This document shows positions 41,368-51,385 of a DNA stretch of 64,000 nucleotides, piece after piece. Under the pieces are notes generated by a model that did no database searches, was not told the origin of the DNA, and worked only from the letters and a program-made list of their open reading frames with translations. The DNA is taken from the NCBI RefSeq assembly GCF_002232035.1, contig NZ_NKXR01000013.1, positions 1 to 64,000 of the forward strand, written 5' to 3'. Position numbers and translations under genes: made by a program. This DNA comes from Collinsella sp. TF06-26. Its GTDB lineage: Bacteria > Actinomycetota > Coriobacteriia > Coriobacteriales > Coriobacteriaceae. Within the stretch, counting starts at the first letter, position 1. Each line of letters opens with the position of its first letter.

Positions 41368-42471
41368 TTAGTACATTCCGTACGGCGAAAGCATGGCACG
41401 CTGCGAGCAGCTCGCAAACCAAACCGACACGAGTGCGAACATGAAGCCGTTGGCAAAACCGTTGGCAAACTGCATCGCGCCGCGTTTCCACCACAGCAGG
41501 CTGCGATGAAGCACGCCGTCCGAGAGCACCATGAACAGGCCCATGGCAAACGGAATAAAGCACATCATGGCAAAGGCCGAGAACACGCCCGAGATGGCCG
41601 ACAGCACCAAAAACGGCGCCACAATGCCCATCAGGTAAAAGCCAGTACGAGCTTTGCCTTCCAAGCGCTCGGCCTCAACATGGGCGCGGCCGACCAGGTC
41701 GCCGCCCGCGGCACCGTTAGTGCCTGCGTGGCCCATGCCGCTAATGCGGACCTCGTCGCCATCGTGCGTGCCGGCAGGAAACTCAATCGTCTGCTCGGAG
41801 GTCACACGGGTTCGCCCGCTGCCACCGCAATCGGGGCAGGGGTCGGCCACGACCTTACCGGAACCGCCGCACTCGGGGCAGACCGACTGGAACGTGCCCG
41901 CACCAAACAGGAAGGACAGGTCGACGTCGATGTGGCCGCGGCCACCGCAGCTCGGACAGGTGTGGGCATGCTCTGAAGAAACGGAGCCCGATCCGCCACA
42001 ATGCCCGCAGGTGTCAAAGCGGGTATATCGAACGGTCTTGTGGGCACCGCTCTTGGCCTCCTTGGCGTCGAGCTTGATATCGACGACCACGTTGGCGCCG
42101 TTCTCGGGATTGTAGGCAGCCTGCCCGCGACGCTGCTGGCCCCAGGCGCCACCAAAGGGAAAGCCGCCCTCAAAGGGATTGCCATAGCCCGTGCTGCCGG
42201 CGTAGCCGCCACCATAGGGCGAAGCCGTAGGAGCACCGGCAAAGGGATTGCCAGATCGCATGGCGTCGTAGCGCGCACGTTTTTGCTCATCCGAAAGCAC
42301 GGCGTAGGCCTCGGAAACCTCTTTAAACTTTTCCTCGGCATCCGGTTCTTTGTTGACGTCCGGATGGAGCTTACGGGCCTTTTGCTGGAAGGCCTTTTGA
42401 ATATCACGCGAGGTGGCGTCCTTGGAGACACCCAGAATCTCGTAGTAATCTTTTTCGTTCATCGTCGCCAT
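41368..42471 (-). CDS. DnaJ-type protein with transmembrane C-terminus
   Basis: The 367-residue protein starts like a type I DnaJ: J domain with HPD (36-38), Gly/Phe-rich stretch (72-115) and four zinc repeats ([32 protein letters not shown]; 155-219). After CTD I (to about 265) the client-binding/dimerisation domain II is replaced by about three hydrophobic helices (277-297, 299-318, 337-355). It is probably a membrane-tethered Hsp40. The start at 42471 has GGAGG about 9 nt upstream. It precedes dnaJ and follows hemW. Confidence 0.88.
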   Translation of the reverse strand: MATMNEKDYYEILGVSKDATSRDIQKAFQQKARKLHPDVNKEPDAEEKFKEVSEAYAVLSDEQKRARYDAMRSGNPFAGAPTASPYGGGYAGSTGYGNPFEGGFPFGGAWGQQRRGQAAYNPENGANVVVDIKLDAKEAKSGAHKTVRYTRFDTCGHCGGSGSVSSEHAHTCPSCGGRGHIDVDLSFLFGAGTFQSVCPECGGSGKVVADPCPDCGGSGRTRVTSEQTIEFPAGTHDGDEVRISGMGHAGTNGAAGGDLVGRAHVEAERLEGKARTGFYLMGIVAPFLVLSAISGVFSAFAMMCFIPFAMGLFMVLSDGVLHRSLLWWKRGAMQFANGFANGFMFALVSVWFASCSQRAMLSPYGMY

Positions 42472-42529
42472 GCGCGGCAACCTCCTGCTCACAGCAGCGT
42501 ATATATTCCGGTAATTCTACCCGAGCGGC

Positions 42530-43762
42530 CTAAGCTAGATCCCAAAACAGCTCGAACAGAACATTTCCATCGAGCCAGCCCAGATGGGTCGGCGCCAGAC
42601 GAGCTCGAACATGGCCCGCGACGACATCTGCCGTAGTGAAGGGTCCCTCATGACCCCAGAGCGTCTCGGGCACCCAAGTGGCAAGATCCAATTCGAGCGC
42701 ACGATCGCAGGCAGCTGCCAGCTCGCCCGTTGGGATGACGCAAGCTGCACGAGCCAACAGGTCGGACGCAACACCGCGCGTCATGCGACAAGCGAGCATC
42801 AAGTCTTCGGCGACAGCCTCGCGCTGCGACAGATATTCGGCCTCGAACGCCGTCGCGTCATCGTCGCGTTGCACCAGACGCACACGGTACGCATCGCCTC
42901 GAGCAGACACGCCGGGGAACAAACCTGCAAGACGGTCGAAATCCTCGGCATCGAGCATACCCGCGGCAGAACGACCCAGGCCCAGGTAGCCCCGTCCGGT
43001 CCAGTAGGCAATGTTATGGGCGCACTCATGGCCGTCGAGCGCATAGCTTGCCACCTCATAGGGGTGATAACCGGCCGCACCCAGGAGCTCGCGTGCCACG
43101 TCCATGCATGCGGCCTGAAAATCCTCATCAGGCTCAAGCGACTCGTCGCGGCACGCCATGCGATAAAGGGGCGTCCCCTCCTCGAGCGTGAGCGGGTACA
43201 CCGATACATGATGCGGCGCCGCCGCCAGCACGCCATCGAGCGTGCTCCGCCAGCTTGCGGCCGTCTGCCCGGGAAGGCCGCACATCAGGTCGCACGACAC
43301 ATCGAGGCCAGCGTCCTTCACCGTCGCGATAGCCGCAAGTGCCCGATTAGCATCGTGAATGCGGCCAATAGCAGCCAGCTCGGTATTGTCGAGGGTTTGC
43401 ACGCCCAGAGAGATGCGCGTGACGCCCGCCTCGGCAAGCGCGGTGGCGAGCTCAGCAGTCAGCGACTCGGGATTGGCCTCGCAGGTAAACTCAACGGGCT
43501 TGCACCACATGGAGATACGACGGGCAAGTTCTACCAGGCGCTCCCCTGCCAGCGACGGCGTGCCGCCGCCTACGTAGACTGTGCGGATCTGCCTGAGTGC
43601 CCCAGCGTTGCCAAAGGCATCGAGCCGCGCATACAACTGCTCAAAATAGGCATTGAGCGCAGCGTCCAGGTCGCACGGGGCAAAGCTGCGCGAGTCAAAG
43701 TCGCAATAGCGGCATTTTTGAGCGCAAAACGGTACGTGCACATACAGTGCGGTAACGGCCAC
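42530..43762 (-). CDS. hemW: HemW-like radical SAM protein
   Basis: The 410-residue protein has the HemN/HemW radical-SAM start YVHVPFCAQKCRYCDF (cluster C13, C17, C20), GGGTPSL and a C-terminal HemN_C-like domain ending DGNVLFELFWDL. HemW inserts heme into target proteins and lacks coproporphyrinogen oxidase activity; the short N-terminus fits HemW rather than HemN. It starts at GTG 2 nt after the dus stop and belongs to lepA-dus-hemW. LepA-HemW linkage is widespread. Confidence 0.93.
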   Translation of the reverse strand: MAVTALYVHVPFCAQKCRYCDFDSRSFAPCDLDAALNAYFEQLYARLDAFGNAGALRQIRTVYVGGGTPSLAGERLVELARRISMWCKPVEFTCEANPESLTAELATALAEAGVTRISLGVQTLDNTELAAIGRIHDANRALAAIATVKDAGLDVSCDLMCGLPGQTAASWRSTLDGVLAAAPHHVSVYPLTLEEGTPLYRMACRDESLEPDEDFQAACMDVARELLGAAGYHPYEVASYALDGHECAHNIAYWTGRGYLGLGRSAAGMLDAEDFDRLAGLFPGVSARGDAYRVRLVQRDDDATAFEAEYLSQREAVAEDLMLACRMTRGVASDLLARAACVIPTGELAAACDRALELDLATWVPETLWGHEGPFTTADVVAGHVRARLAPTHLGWLDGNVLFELFWDLA

Positions 43763-43764
43763 CC

Positions 43765-44808
43765 TTAGGCCTCCAGCGGATGGGCGGGCACCGACTCGCC
43801 AGCTGCAAGTGCGGCCTCGCAGGCCACCACATCGCGCTCGATATCATCGACCAACGCCATGAACTCCTCGTATGTGGAGCAGCGCACCACCTGGGCGCGC
43901 CAGGCGGCAGCATGGGGCATGCCCTTGAGATACCAGCTTGCGTACGTACGGGCACGCGACATGAGCGGCAACAGCTCGTGCGTAAGCGTCAGGTGCTCGC
44001 GCAGGGCATCCAGACGCTCGACCGAGGTGCGAGACGGCACCGGCGTGGCGTCGAACGCAAGGGCGCGAGCATCGCCGAACACCCAAGGATTGCCATAGAT
44101 ACCGCGCGCGATAAACACGGCACGGGCGTCGGAGCTGCGCAGACGCTCCGCCGCATCCTCAGCCGAGAACACATCGCCCGAACCGATCACGGGAATCTCA
44201 ACGGCGTCGGCAACCTCATCGACGACCGACCAATCGGCCTGGCCCGTATAGAGCTGCGTGGCGCAGCGGCCATGCACCGCCACCGCGGCGGCACCGGCGC
44301 CTTCGAGCATCTGGGCAAACGTCGCGGCATTACGGTCCTCAGCATAAAAGCCCTTGCGAATCTTGACGGTCACGGGCACGTGCGCCGCGCCCACCGTCGC
44401 CTCGACGATCTTCTCCGCCAGGTCGGGCGTGCGCATGAGCGCCGAGCCCTCGCCCTTGGTAACAACCTTGCGGGCGGGACATGCCATATTGATATCGATG
44501 AGCGACAGGCGATCGCCAACGCGCTCCTCGACGGCGGCGACGGCACTCGCAAATTGATCGGGCTTGGAGCCAAAGAGCTGCACGCAAATCTGCTGCTCCT
44601 CGTCGGCCGGCAGCACCAGGCGCCACGTTTTGTTGCTGGCATAGGCAAGGCCTGCCACGCTCACCATCTCGCTGTAGGCAAGGTTGGCACCGCGGCGGCG
44701 GCACATGATGCGGTAGGCAGGGTCGGTCACACCCGCCATGGGAGCCATAAGGAACGGCTGCTCGGCATAGGCGCCCAGCAGCCGCTTGCTGTATTCAGAA
44801 AGCACCAT
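43765..44808 (-). CDS. dusB: tRNA-dihydrouridine synthase
   Basis: An FMN-dependent reductase that makes dihydrouridine in tRNA. The 347-residue TIM-barrel protein has PMAGVTDPAYRIMCRRRGANLAYSEMVS, the catalytic-cysteine region INMACPARKVVTKGEGSALM, VTVKIRKGF and IGSGDVFSAEDA. The pattern fits the DusB subgroup. It starts 4 nt after lepA and ends 2 nt before hemW. Confidence 0.93.
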   Translation of the reverse strand: MVLSEYSKRLLGAYAEQPFLMAPMAGVTDPAYRIMCRRRGANLAYSEMVSVAGLAYASNKTWRLVLPADEEQQICVQLFGSKPDQFASAVAAVEERVGDRLSLIDINMACPARKVVTKGEGSALMRTPDLAEKIVEATVGAAHVPVTVKIRKGFYAEDRNAATFAQMLEGAGAAAVAVHGRCATQLYTGQADWSVVDEVADAVEIPVIGSGDVFSAEDAAERLRSSDARAVFIARGIYGNPWVFGDARALAFDATPVPSRTSVERLDALREHLTLTHELLPLMSRARTYASWYLKGMPHAAAWRAQVVRCSTYEEFMALVDDIERDVVACEAALAAGESVPAHPLEA

Positions 44809-44812
44809 AGAC

Positions 44813-46624
44813 CTACTCGTCCACCTTGAGGATCGCCATAAAGGCCTCCTGCGGGACCTCGACCGATCCGATGGCCTTCATGCGCTTCTTGCCCTCTTTC
44901 TGCTTCTCGAGCAGCTTGCGCTTACGCGAGATATCGCCGCCGTAGCACTTGGCAAGTACGTCCTTGCGACGCGCCTTGACGGTGGAGCGGGCAATAATCT
45001 TGTTGCCGATAGCACCCTGGATGGGCACCTCGAACAGCTGACGCGGGATGATCTCCTTAAGCTTGTCGCACAGGCCACGGGCCAGGCCATAGGCCTTGTC
45101 CTTGTGGACGATAAACGACAGCGCGTCCACCTCATCGCCCGAAAGCAAGATATCGAGCTTAACGAGCTCGGAGGGACGGTACTCGTTGAACTCGTAGTCG
45201 AGCGAGGCATAACCCTTGGTACGGCTCTTGAGCTGATCGAAGAAGTCCAAGATGAGCTCGGCGAGCGGCATATCGAAGCGCATCTCGACCGATTTGCTCG
45301 TCAGGTGGATCATGTCGGTTGTGACGCCGCGGTGCTCGATGGCGAGCTGCATGACGGCACCCGTGTACTCAGGCGGGCAGATGATCTTTGCCTTGAGGTA
45401 GGGTTCCTCGATACGATCGATGCGTGTGGCCTCGGGAAGGTCCTGCGGACTGCGGACATCGATCATCTCGCCGTCGGTCTTGTAGACGTGATAGTCGACC
45501 GAGGGGCTCGTGGCAATGAGGTCCAGGTTGAATTCGCGCTCCAGGCGTTCCTTGACGACTTCCATGTGTAGCAGGCCCAAGAAGCCCACGCGGAAGCCAA
45601 AGCCGAGCGCCACCGAGGTCTCGGGCTCCCACACCAACGATGGGTCGTTAACGTGCAGCTTATCGAGCGCGTCACGCAGGTTCTCGTAGTCCTTGTTATC
45701 GATTGGGAACAGGCCCGTATAGACCATGGGCTTGGCCTCGCGGTAACCCGGAAGCGGCTCGGGGCAGGGGTTCGACGCCCAGGTAAGGGTGTCGCCCACG
45801 CGAACGGCCTCGGGGTCCTTCAGGCCCGTGACCACATAGCCGACCTCGCCAACCGTCAGCGCGTCAACCGGGGTCTCGGCAGGACGCTTGACACCCACGC
45901 CGTCGACCAAAAAGTCGCCCTCTGCCTGCATCATGCGCAGGGTATCGCCCTTTTTGATGGAGCCGTCAAAGACGCGCACCGTGGCGACGACGCCACGATA
46001 CTCGTCGAAGTACGAATCCAGAATGAGTGCCTTGAGCGGCGCGTTCGCATCGCCCTTGGGCGGAGAGATCAAAAAGACAATGGACTCCAGCAGATCATGG
46101 ATGCCCTCGCCGGTCTTGCCCGAGACACACACGGCATCATCGGCGGGAATCGCCAGGTCATCCTCGATCTCGGTCTTAACCTCATCGGGATGGGCAGAGG
46201 GCAGGTCGATCTTGTTGATGGCCGGCACAATGTCCAGATTGGCGTTCATGGCGAGCGTCGCGTTGGAGACAGTCTGCGCCTCGACGCCCTGCGTGGCGTC
46301 GACAACGAGCACCGCGCCCTCACAGGCTGCCAGCGAGCGCGAGACCTCATAGGTAAAGTCAACGTGGCCCGGCGTATCGATCAGATTGAACTGATACGTC
46401 TCGCCATCGTCGGCGTCATAGGACACGCGAACGGCATTGGACTTGATCGTGATGCCGCGCTCGCGCTCGATATCCATGGTGTCGAGCAGCTGCGACTCCA
46501 TGTCGCGTTCGTCGACGGTATGGGTGAGCTCGAGGATGCGATCGCTGATCGTGGACTTGCCATGGTCGATGTGCGCAACGATTGAGAAGTTGCGGATGTG
46601 GGAAATGTCAATTGAAGTATTCAT
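44813..46624 (-). CDS. lepA: Elongation factor 4 (LepA)
   Basis: A ribosome back-translocating/initiation-assisting GTPase. The 603-residue protein has G1 [10 protein letters not shown]3 DTPGHVDF, G4 NKIDLP, EF-G-like domains and the LepA-specific C-terminal domain ([34 protein letters not shown]). The start at 46624 ([14 protein letters not shown]) gives the standard length. It is the first gene of lepA-dus-hemW and is separated from rpsT by a strong terminator. Confidence 0.97.
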   Translation of the reverse strand: MNTSIDISHIRNFSIVAHIDHGKSTISDRILELTHTVDERDMESQLLDTMDIERERGITIKSNAVRVSYDADDGETYQFNLIDTPGHVDFTYEVSRSLAACEGAVLVVDATQGVEAQTVSNATLAMNANLDIVPAINKIDLPSAHPDEVKTEIEDDLAIPADDAVCVSGKTGEGIHDLLESIVFLISPPKGDANAPLKALILDSYFDEYRGVVATVRVFDGSIKKGDTLRMMQAEGDFLVDGVGVKRPAETPVDALTVGEVGYVVTGLKDPEAVRVGDTLTWASNPCPEPLPGYREAKPMVYTGLFPIDNKDYENLRDALDKLHVNDPSLVWEPETSVALGFGFRVGFLGLLHMEVVKERLEREFNLDLIATSPSVDYHVYKTDGEMIDVRSPQDLPEATRIDRIEEPYLKAKIICPPEYTGAVMQLAIEHRGVTTDMIHLTSKSVEMRFDMPLAELILDFFDQLKSRTKGYASLDYEFNEYRPSELVKLDILLSGDEVDALSFIVHKDKAYGLARGLCDKLKEIIPRQLFEVPIQGAIGNKIIARSTVKARRKDVLAKCYGGDISRKRKLLEKQKEGKKRMKAIGSVEVPQEAFMAILKVDE

Positions 46625-46652
46625 GCGGACTATCTTACCCGAGCGATACAAA

Positions 46653-46686
46653 AAATGGAGCCTGTTCCATAAAACAGGCTCCATTT
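46653..46686 (-). terminator. rpsT: Strong terminator after rpsT
   Basis: Perfect 14-bp stem AAATGGAGCCTGTT (46653-46666)/AACAGGCTCCATTT (46673-46686), continuing into a run of T on the minus strand. Confidence 0.92.
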
Positions 46687-46720
46687 ATGCGCGTAATCTG
46701 TGTGGTGTGAAATTTACAAC

Positions 46721-46987
46721 TTAGGCGTTGATGCTGTTCACGAGCTTGGCAAGACCGGACTTGCGGTTGGAAGCCTGGTTCTTGTGGATAACATGCTTGG
46801 CGGCAGCCATGTCGAGACGCTTGGTGACGGTCTTGAGGGCAGCCTGGGCCTTCTCGGCGTCGCCCTCGGCGACGGCGGACTGGACGTGCTTGGTCAGCGT
46901 CTTGAGCTCGGACTTGACAGCCTTGTTACGCATGCGAGCTGCCTCATTGGTGCGGATACGCTTCTTCTGAGACTTGATGTTTGCCAC
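46721..46987 (-). CDS. rpsT: 30S ribosomal protein S20
   Basis: The 88-residue basic protein has the S20 sequence ([29 protein letters not shown], then [24 protein letters not shown]). The start codon is GTG (46987): there is no in-frame ATG at the right place, and the family begins MANIKSQ. AAGGA lies about 10 nt upstream. Non-ATG starts are used for translational autocontrol of S20 in some bacteria. A candidate -10 TATAGT is at 47063-47068. Confidence 0.96.
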   Translation of the reverse strand: MANIKSQKKRIRTNEAARMRNKAVKSELKTLTKHVQSAVAEGDAEKAQAALKTVTKRLDMAAAKHVIHKNQASNRKSGLAKLVNSINA

Positions 46988-47120
46988 TTCTGGAGTTCCT
47001 TTCGAGTTCCTTGCAAAAAATGTATGACACCTCTGAGACACGGTGAGGTCATGCAAGCGCCTACTATAGCACGCTCCCTCTCAAAGGGATAGAACGAATT
47101 TGTCAAATAGGCAGGTATCA

Positions 47121-48083
47121 TCACGATTTTCTCAAGATGTTCGTAATCCAGAGCAAAAGCGCCGTCTGAGAATCGGCCGAACCCTTGAGCGCGAGCTCCA
47201 CATCAACGGCACCCTCGAGCGCTGCGACAAGCTCGGTCATCGAAAAACGACGCGCCCAGGTAAGGTGATTCTTGACCTGCCAGGACTGGAGCTTGAGCGT
47301 TGCGGCCAGCTCGCGACCCTGCCCACGCGCGTCGAGCGCCTTGGCGACGATAAGCTCGCGAATGCGACCGCACAGCAATGTGTAAGTCCACACGTAGCTC
47401 TTGGAGGGCAGGAGCTTAAAGAGCTCGAGCGAACGCCGCATATCGCGAGCCGAGACGGCGTTGAGGAAGTCCCAGGGTTGGATCTCGGCCGTACGTACAA
47501 TCCAGCGCTCAACATCGGCAAGTTCAATCTGGGGCGACTCGACCATCTGGGCGAGCTTTGCCAGGTCGTTATCGAGCATGCGCGTGTTTTCTCCCGAACG
47601 CGAGACGAGCTCCTCGGCAGCAGCCGTCGAGATGGACTTACCGTGCTGCGTCGCCATCTGCTGAACGCGGCGCGGCAGTTCCCAACGCTTGGTACCCGAG
47701 CAATCGACGATAGCCTTCTTGTCGATCTTAGCGATTGCCTTATACAGGCGCGTGTTCTTGGCGAGCGAATCGGCGATGATAAGGCAAACCGTCGTGGGGC
47801 TTGGACTCGTCAGATACTCGACAAGCGGCTCGGAGACCGCTTTAGCAAGCTTGGAGCAGCCGTCAAGGATTACCAGGCGAAACTCGCTGCCCATGGGAAA
47901 GGTGTTGAGCGAGCCGATGATCGACTCGATATCGGGGTCTTTCGTCATGTCGCGTTCATCGAGGTTGAACTCAACCATACCCGACTTTTCCAAGCGAGCT
48001 TTCATACGCGAGACGGCGTGGTCGCGTTTGACTCCGTCGGTACCGACGATCAGATATGCCGGCAGCAGACCGGTTTCGGACAT
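47121..48083 (-). CDS. holA: DNA polymerase III subunit delta
   Basis: The clamp-loader delta subunit opens the sliding clamp. The 320-residue protein shows the HolA fold (LPAYLIVGTDGVKRDHAVSRMKARL, FRLVILDGCSKLAKA, AAEELVSRSGENTRMLDNDLAKLA, LWTYTLLCGRIRELI-like helix). The ATG at 48083 with GAGGGGAG upstream is preferred. It lies after comEC and before rpsT, the classic comEC-holA-rpsT order. Confidence 0.94.
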   Translation of the reverse strand: MSETGLLPAYLIVGTDGVKRDHAVSRMKARLEKSGMVEFNLDERDMTKDPDIESIIGSLNTFPMGSEFRLVILDGCSKLAKAVSEPLVEYLTSPSPTTVCLIIADSLAKNTRLYKAIAKIDKKAIVDCSGTKRWELPRRVQQMATQHGKSISTAAAEELVSRSGENTRMLDNDLAKLAQMVESPQIELADVERWIVRTAEIQPWDFLNAVSARDMRRSLELFKLLPSKSYVWTYTLLCGRIRELIVAKALDARGQGRELAATLKLQSWQVKNHLTWARRFSMTELVAALEGAVDVELALKGSADSQTALLLWITNILRKS

Positions 48084-48161
48084 TGCGCTCCCCTCTCGCA
48101 GACTCTCGAATTCGTACCGTGCCATTTTAGCCCAGGGGCACACCGCGCGCCAACGATGTCA

Positions 48162-50465
48162 TCACGGCCGCTGGCATCGCATGTCAAAGCCCTTCGCGGT
48201 CGGCGAAACGGTAATGTCTCCTTGTTCGATGGTGCATGCGAACGCGCCGCCCACATCGCGAACCGCATCGATGCAGGCATCGGATGGATGGCCGTAGCGG
48301 TTGCCCTCACCCGCACTCGCGATAGAGAGCTCGGGCTTAAGCGTCTCCAGTAGGTCTATGTCGACGGAAACTTTTGAGCCGTGATGCCCCAGCTTAAGCA
48401 CATCGATATAACCCACCTCCTGTACAAACTCGCGCTCCTGATCGAGCTCGGCATCACCCGTGAGAAGCACACGCAGGCTCTTGCCTTCCTGAGCATAGGA
48501 GAGCAGCAAAACAAGAGAGTCCTCATTGCCCTCGCCATCCACCGTGTCAAACGGCCACATCACACGGGTCCGAAACGCGCCGATATCGACCGTATCTCCG
48601 CAAGCCACCTGCCGATACGCTACGCCGGGGCGATTCAGGACCTCAGCAGGCGCGCCGTCAAGCGCATCGGCCGCGACCACAATGGTTCCAACCGAAAACT
48701 GATCGAGCACATCGGGAAGACCACCCCAGTGGTCTTCGTCCCAATGTGTCACGAAGACGGCGTCGATATGGTGGACGTTATTGCGAACCAGCGCGCTCAC
48801 CACGCGCTCATCAAGCCCACAGTCAACGAGCGCCACGGCGCCACCCTGACGAACCAGAATCGCATCGGCCTGGCCCACATCGAGCACCGTCACCGAAGGC
48901 GGAGCGAATCGATCCCAGTAGATGTACGGAATCGCAGCCAAGAGCACCAGGCACGCAAGCCCTACCGCCATAGGACGTGCACGGGGACGCGGCCACCAGA
49001 CCAGCAGAGCCACCAGCAAACACGGCACCAGGTAAATCCAAATGCTATCGGGCGGCACGCTCACGGATGCACCCGGAACGGCGGCAAAGAGCTGCTCAAA
49101 GAACAGTGCGCACCGGGCGGCAATCATGGGCACAACGAGTGCCCAAGCTTGCAACGGCGCCACAAGCGAAAAGGGAACCAGCACGATCGACACAGCGAGC
49201 AGCAGACTCACCACCGGACCGATGACCGCATTCGCCAACGGAGCAATGAGCGAGAACGTACCAAAGGCAGGAATGGTGATGGGCAGCGTCGCCAGTTGCG
49301 AGCACAGTGTGACGGAAAGCATGCCGGCAATGCCCGTCGGCACACCCAGCTCCCCCAAAGCATAGGTGACGTACGGGCAAAAGCACAGGATGGCAAAGAC
49401 GCTGGCACATGAAAGCTGAAAGCCCATCTCGAACAGCACCGTCGGCCGCAGTAGCACAAAGATGGACATGGTTACGAAGAGTGCCGATGTGCCATGCCGG
49501 CGACGCCCCGCGCCGTTTACGACAAGCGTCGCGAACACCATGCAGCACGCGCGCACTGCCGAGGGAGACGCGCCCGTAAAGACAGCGTAACCCACAAGCG
49601 TTATCGCCAATATCGCCCGTTGAAGACCACGTGAACACCGAGTCTTTTGCAATAAACCCTCGATTACAAACCCCACGATAGCCAAATGGCTGCCCGATAC
49701 GGCGATAAGATGCGCAGTTCCCGTCACCGAAAACCATTCGCCCGCCGGCTGGGCGCGCAGCTCGGCCGAACGACCGCAGACGACACCGGCTATGAGTGCA
49801 CGCGCCGGGTCGGTCGCAGGCGCGATAGACGCAAGCAGCCCATTTCGCAGTCGAAGCAGCGGCTCCGGAGAGCCCTCATCGACCGACACAATCCGAACGG
49901 CTTTAACCTTGCGCGCCTCGCCTCGAAGCACGCGTGAGCGCCCATACGCATCGTTCTCAAAGCGCGAAATTCGACCGATAGCACGTACATGCGAACCGGC
50001 GTCGAGCTCGCGATCACACGACAGCCGCACCTGACCCAAACGCTTTTCGCCCGCATACGCATCGCAGGTATAGGAGTACGCACCGTCACTGATGGACGGG
50101 TCGCCGTGCACAACAAACTCGAGACTGCTCGCAGCCCGATTATCCAGTGCGCTCGAAGCACGCAGTGTCCCGATCGCCCAACCCGCGGACACGACCGCCC
50201 CCGCCAAGAAGCCAAGGCCCGCGACATAAAGCCATCGTCTCCACCGCAGAAGGCGCATACAGGACCGAGCCAATACGATACAAGCCGCAGCCGCAACGGG
50301 AATGGCCATAAGCGACGCGACGGGCGCTGCCCGCTCTCCCAACAGCAAATCGGCAGCCATGTTAAGTACCAAGCCACAGCTCACACACAAGCCGGCACAA
50401 AGCGCCATCGTCCACGGCATCAATGGCCGTGGTGGCATCACTTGCTCGCGATCGGTCGCACTCAT
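48162..50465 (-). CDS. comEC: ComEC/Rec2 DNA uptake channel
   Basis: The inner-membrane channel for single-stranded DNA in natural transformation. The 767-residue protein has an N-terminal soluble OB-like domain (about 90-190), a Competence domain with many transmembrane helices (about 220-510; ITVSGSHLAIVGF-like motif) and a C-terminal metallo-beta-lactamase-like domain (VTHWDEDHWGGLPDVL, VLLTGDAE, KLGHHGSK). It is full length and intact. The start overlaps the comEA stop by 4 nt (ATGA). Confidence 0.95.
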   Translation of the reverse strand: MSATDREQVMPPRPLMPWTMALCAGLCVSCGLVLNMAADLLLGERAAPVASLMAIPVAAAACIVLARSCMRLLRWRRWLYVAGLGFLAGAVVSAGWAIGTLRASSALDNRAASSLEFVVHGDPSISDGAYSYTCDAYAGEKRLGQVRLSCDRELDAGSHVRAIGRISRFENDAYGRSRVLRGEARKVKAVRIVSVDEGSPEPLLRLRNGLLASIAPATDPARALIAGVVCGRSAELRAQPAGEWFSVTGTAHLIAVSGSHLAIVGFVIEGLLQKTRCSRGLQRAILAITLVGYAVFTGASPSAVRACCMVFATLVVNGAGRRRHGTSALFVTMSIFVLLRPTVLFEMGFQLSCASVFAILCFCPYVTYALGELGVPTGIAGMLSVTLCSQLATLPITIPAFGTFSLIAPLANAVIGPVVSLLLAVSIVLVPFSLVAPLQAWALVVPMIAARCALFFEQLFAAVPGASVSVPPDSIWIYLVPCLLVALLVWWPRPRARPMAVGLACLVLLAAIPYIYWDRFAPPSVTVLDVGQADAILVRQGGAVALVDCGLDERVVSALVRNNVHHIDAVFVTHWDEDHWGGLPDVLDQFSVGTIVVAADALDGAPAEVLNRPGVAYRQVACGDTVDIGAFRTRVMWPFDTVDGEGNEDSLVLLLSYAQEGKSLRVLLTGDAELDQEREFVQEVGYIDVLKLGHHGSKVSVDIDLLETLKPELSIASAGEGNRYGHPSDACIDAVRDVGGAFACTIEQGDITVSPTAKGFDMRCQRP

Positions 50466-51172
50466 ACGCAAATGCAATCTTTGATTTTGGCGAGCTTCTT
50501 CTCACCAATCCCCGATACGCGCATCAGGTCATCGACTGAGGCAAAAGCACCGTTCTTTGTCCGCTCATCGATAATCGACTGAGCCATAGAAGGCCCGATA
50601 CCAGAAAGCGTCTGCAGCTCTGCCGCACTTGCCGTATTGATGTTCACGAGCCCCGACGAAGACCCCGCGCCGGGAGTCGTGTCAGCACCGATTTCGGCCC
50701 CGTCGACCGCCCCAGCCGCTTGTTGCTCCCCCACCGTCGGAACATAGATCTTTTGGCCATCTGTGATCTTGGACGCACGATTAAGCCCTGTCACATCCGC
50801 CTCGGCCGTAAGCCCTCCGGCGGCATCGATCGCTTGGGACACCCGTGCTCCATCTTTGAGGCGATATACACCGGGTGACACCACGGCGCCATCCACATCG
50901 ACGTACACCTCGGCAGCAGAGGAGCTCTTGGCCGAAGACTCATCGGCATCATCAGGAGACGCATCCCCGGCCCCGCGCACATCCGAGGAGCTCGCCTCAT
51001 CACTATGCTCAAACGACACGCCGCTGGAGCGGCTATTAAAACTTGCCATCGCTAAGCCGCTCGCGGCGGCAATGACAACCAAAATCGCCACCACCACCGC
51101 CTTGTGTCCAAGCAGCTTTTCTGCCCAGCGGTCCATCCGTTTAACCCGTTCGTGTTGTTCGCGCTGCGCCAT
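50462..51172 (-). CDS. comEA: ComEA DNA receptor
   Basis: A membrane-anchored DNA-binding protein that passes DNA to ComEC. The 236-residue protein has a transmembrane anchor (24-44), an acidic Ser-rich stalk (50-85), an SLBB domain (88-145) and a C-terminal helix-hairpin-helix pair (175-235: VNINTASAAELQTLSGIGPSMAQSI, LMRVSGIGEKKLAKI). The start at 51172 has GGGAGG. It heads comEA-comEC-holA. The upstream region carries 11-bp-phased TTTTGG repeats like those before recA. Confidence 0.95.
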   Translation of the reverse strand: MAQREQHERVKRMDRWAEKLLGHKAVVVAILVVIAAASGLAMASFNSRSSGVSFEHSDEASSSDVRGAGDASPDDADESSAKSSSAAEVYVDVDGAVVSPGVYRLKDGARVSQAIDAAGGLTAEADVTGLNRASKITDGQKIYVPTVGEQQAAGAVDGAEIGADTTPGAGSSSGLVNINTASAAELQTLSGIGPSMAQSIIDERTKNGAFASVDDLMRVSGIGEKKLAKIKDCICV

Positions 51173-51244
51173 AGCAAAACCTCCCAACACCATCGTGTCA
51201 GGAAACGAACGCCGCAGCTTCCGCACGTCCACACCAGTTTTCGC

Positions 51245-51270
51245 GGTCAAACCAAAAGCTGACCAAAACC
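51245..51270 (-). promoter_or_regulatory. Phased repeats and -35 element upstream of comEA
   Basis: On the minus strand TTTTGGTCAGC is followed 11 nt later by TTTTGGTTTGA and then TTGACC (51245-51250), which could be a -35. No good -10 follows at 17 nt, as expected for an activator-dependent promoter. The unit matches the repeats before recA. Confidence 0.55.
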
Positions 51271-51341
51271 TTGCGAAAAAATGTCCATTTATTCAGACAC
51301 ACGTCAGCGAATGAACATCTTGGCATCATTTGCCCAGATAG

Positions 51342-51375
51342 CAAAAGACCGACGATACAGGCGCATCGTCGGTCT
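51342..51375 (-). terminator. thiI: Terminator of thiI
   Basis: Perfect stem AGACCGACGAT (51346-51356)/ATCGTCGGTCT (51365-51375), followed on the minus strand by TTTGCTAT. Confidence 0.85.
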
Positions 51376-51385
51376 ATGCAGGCAA

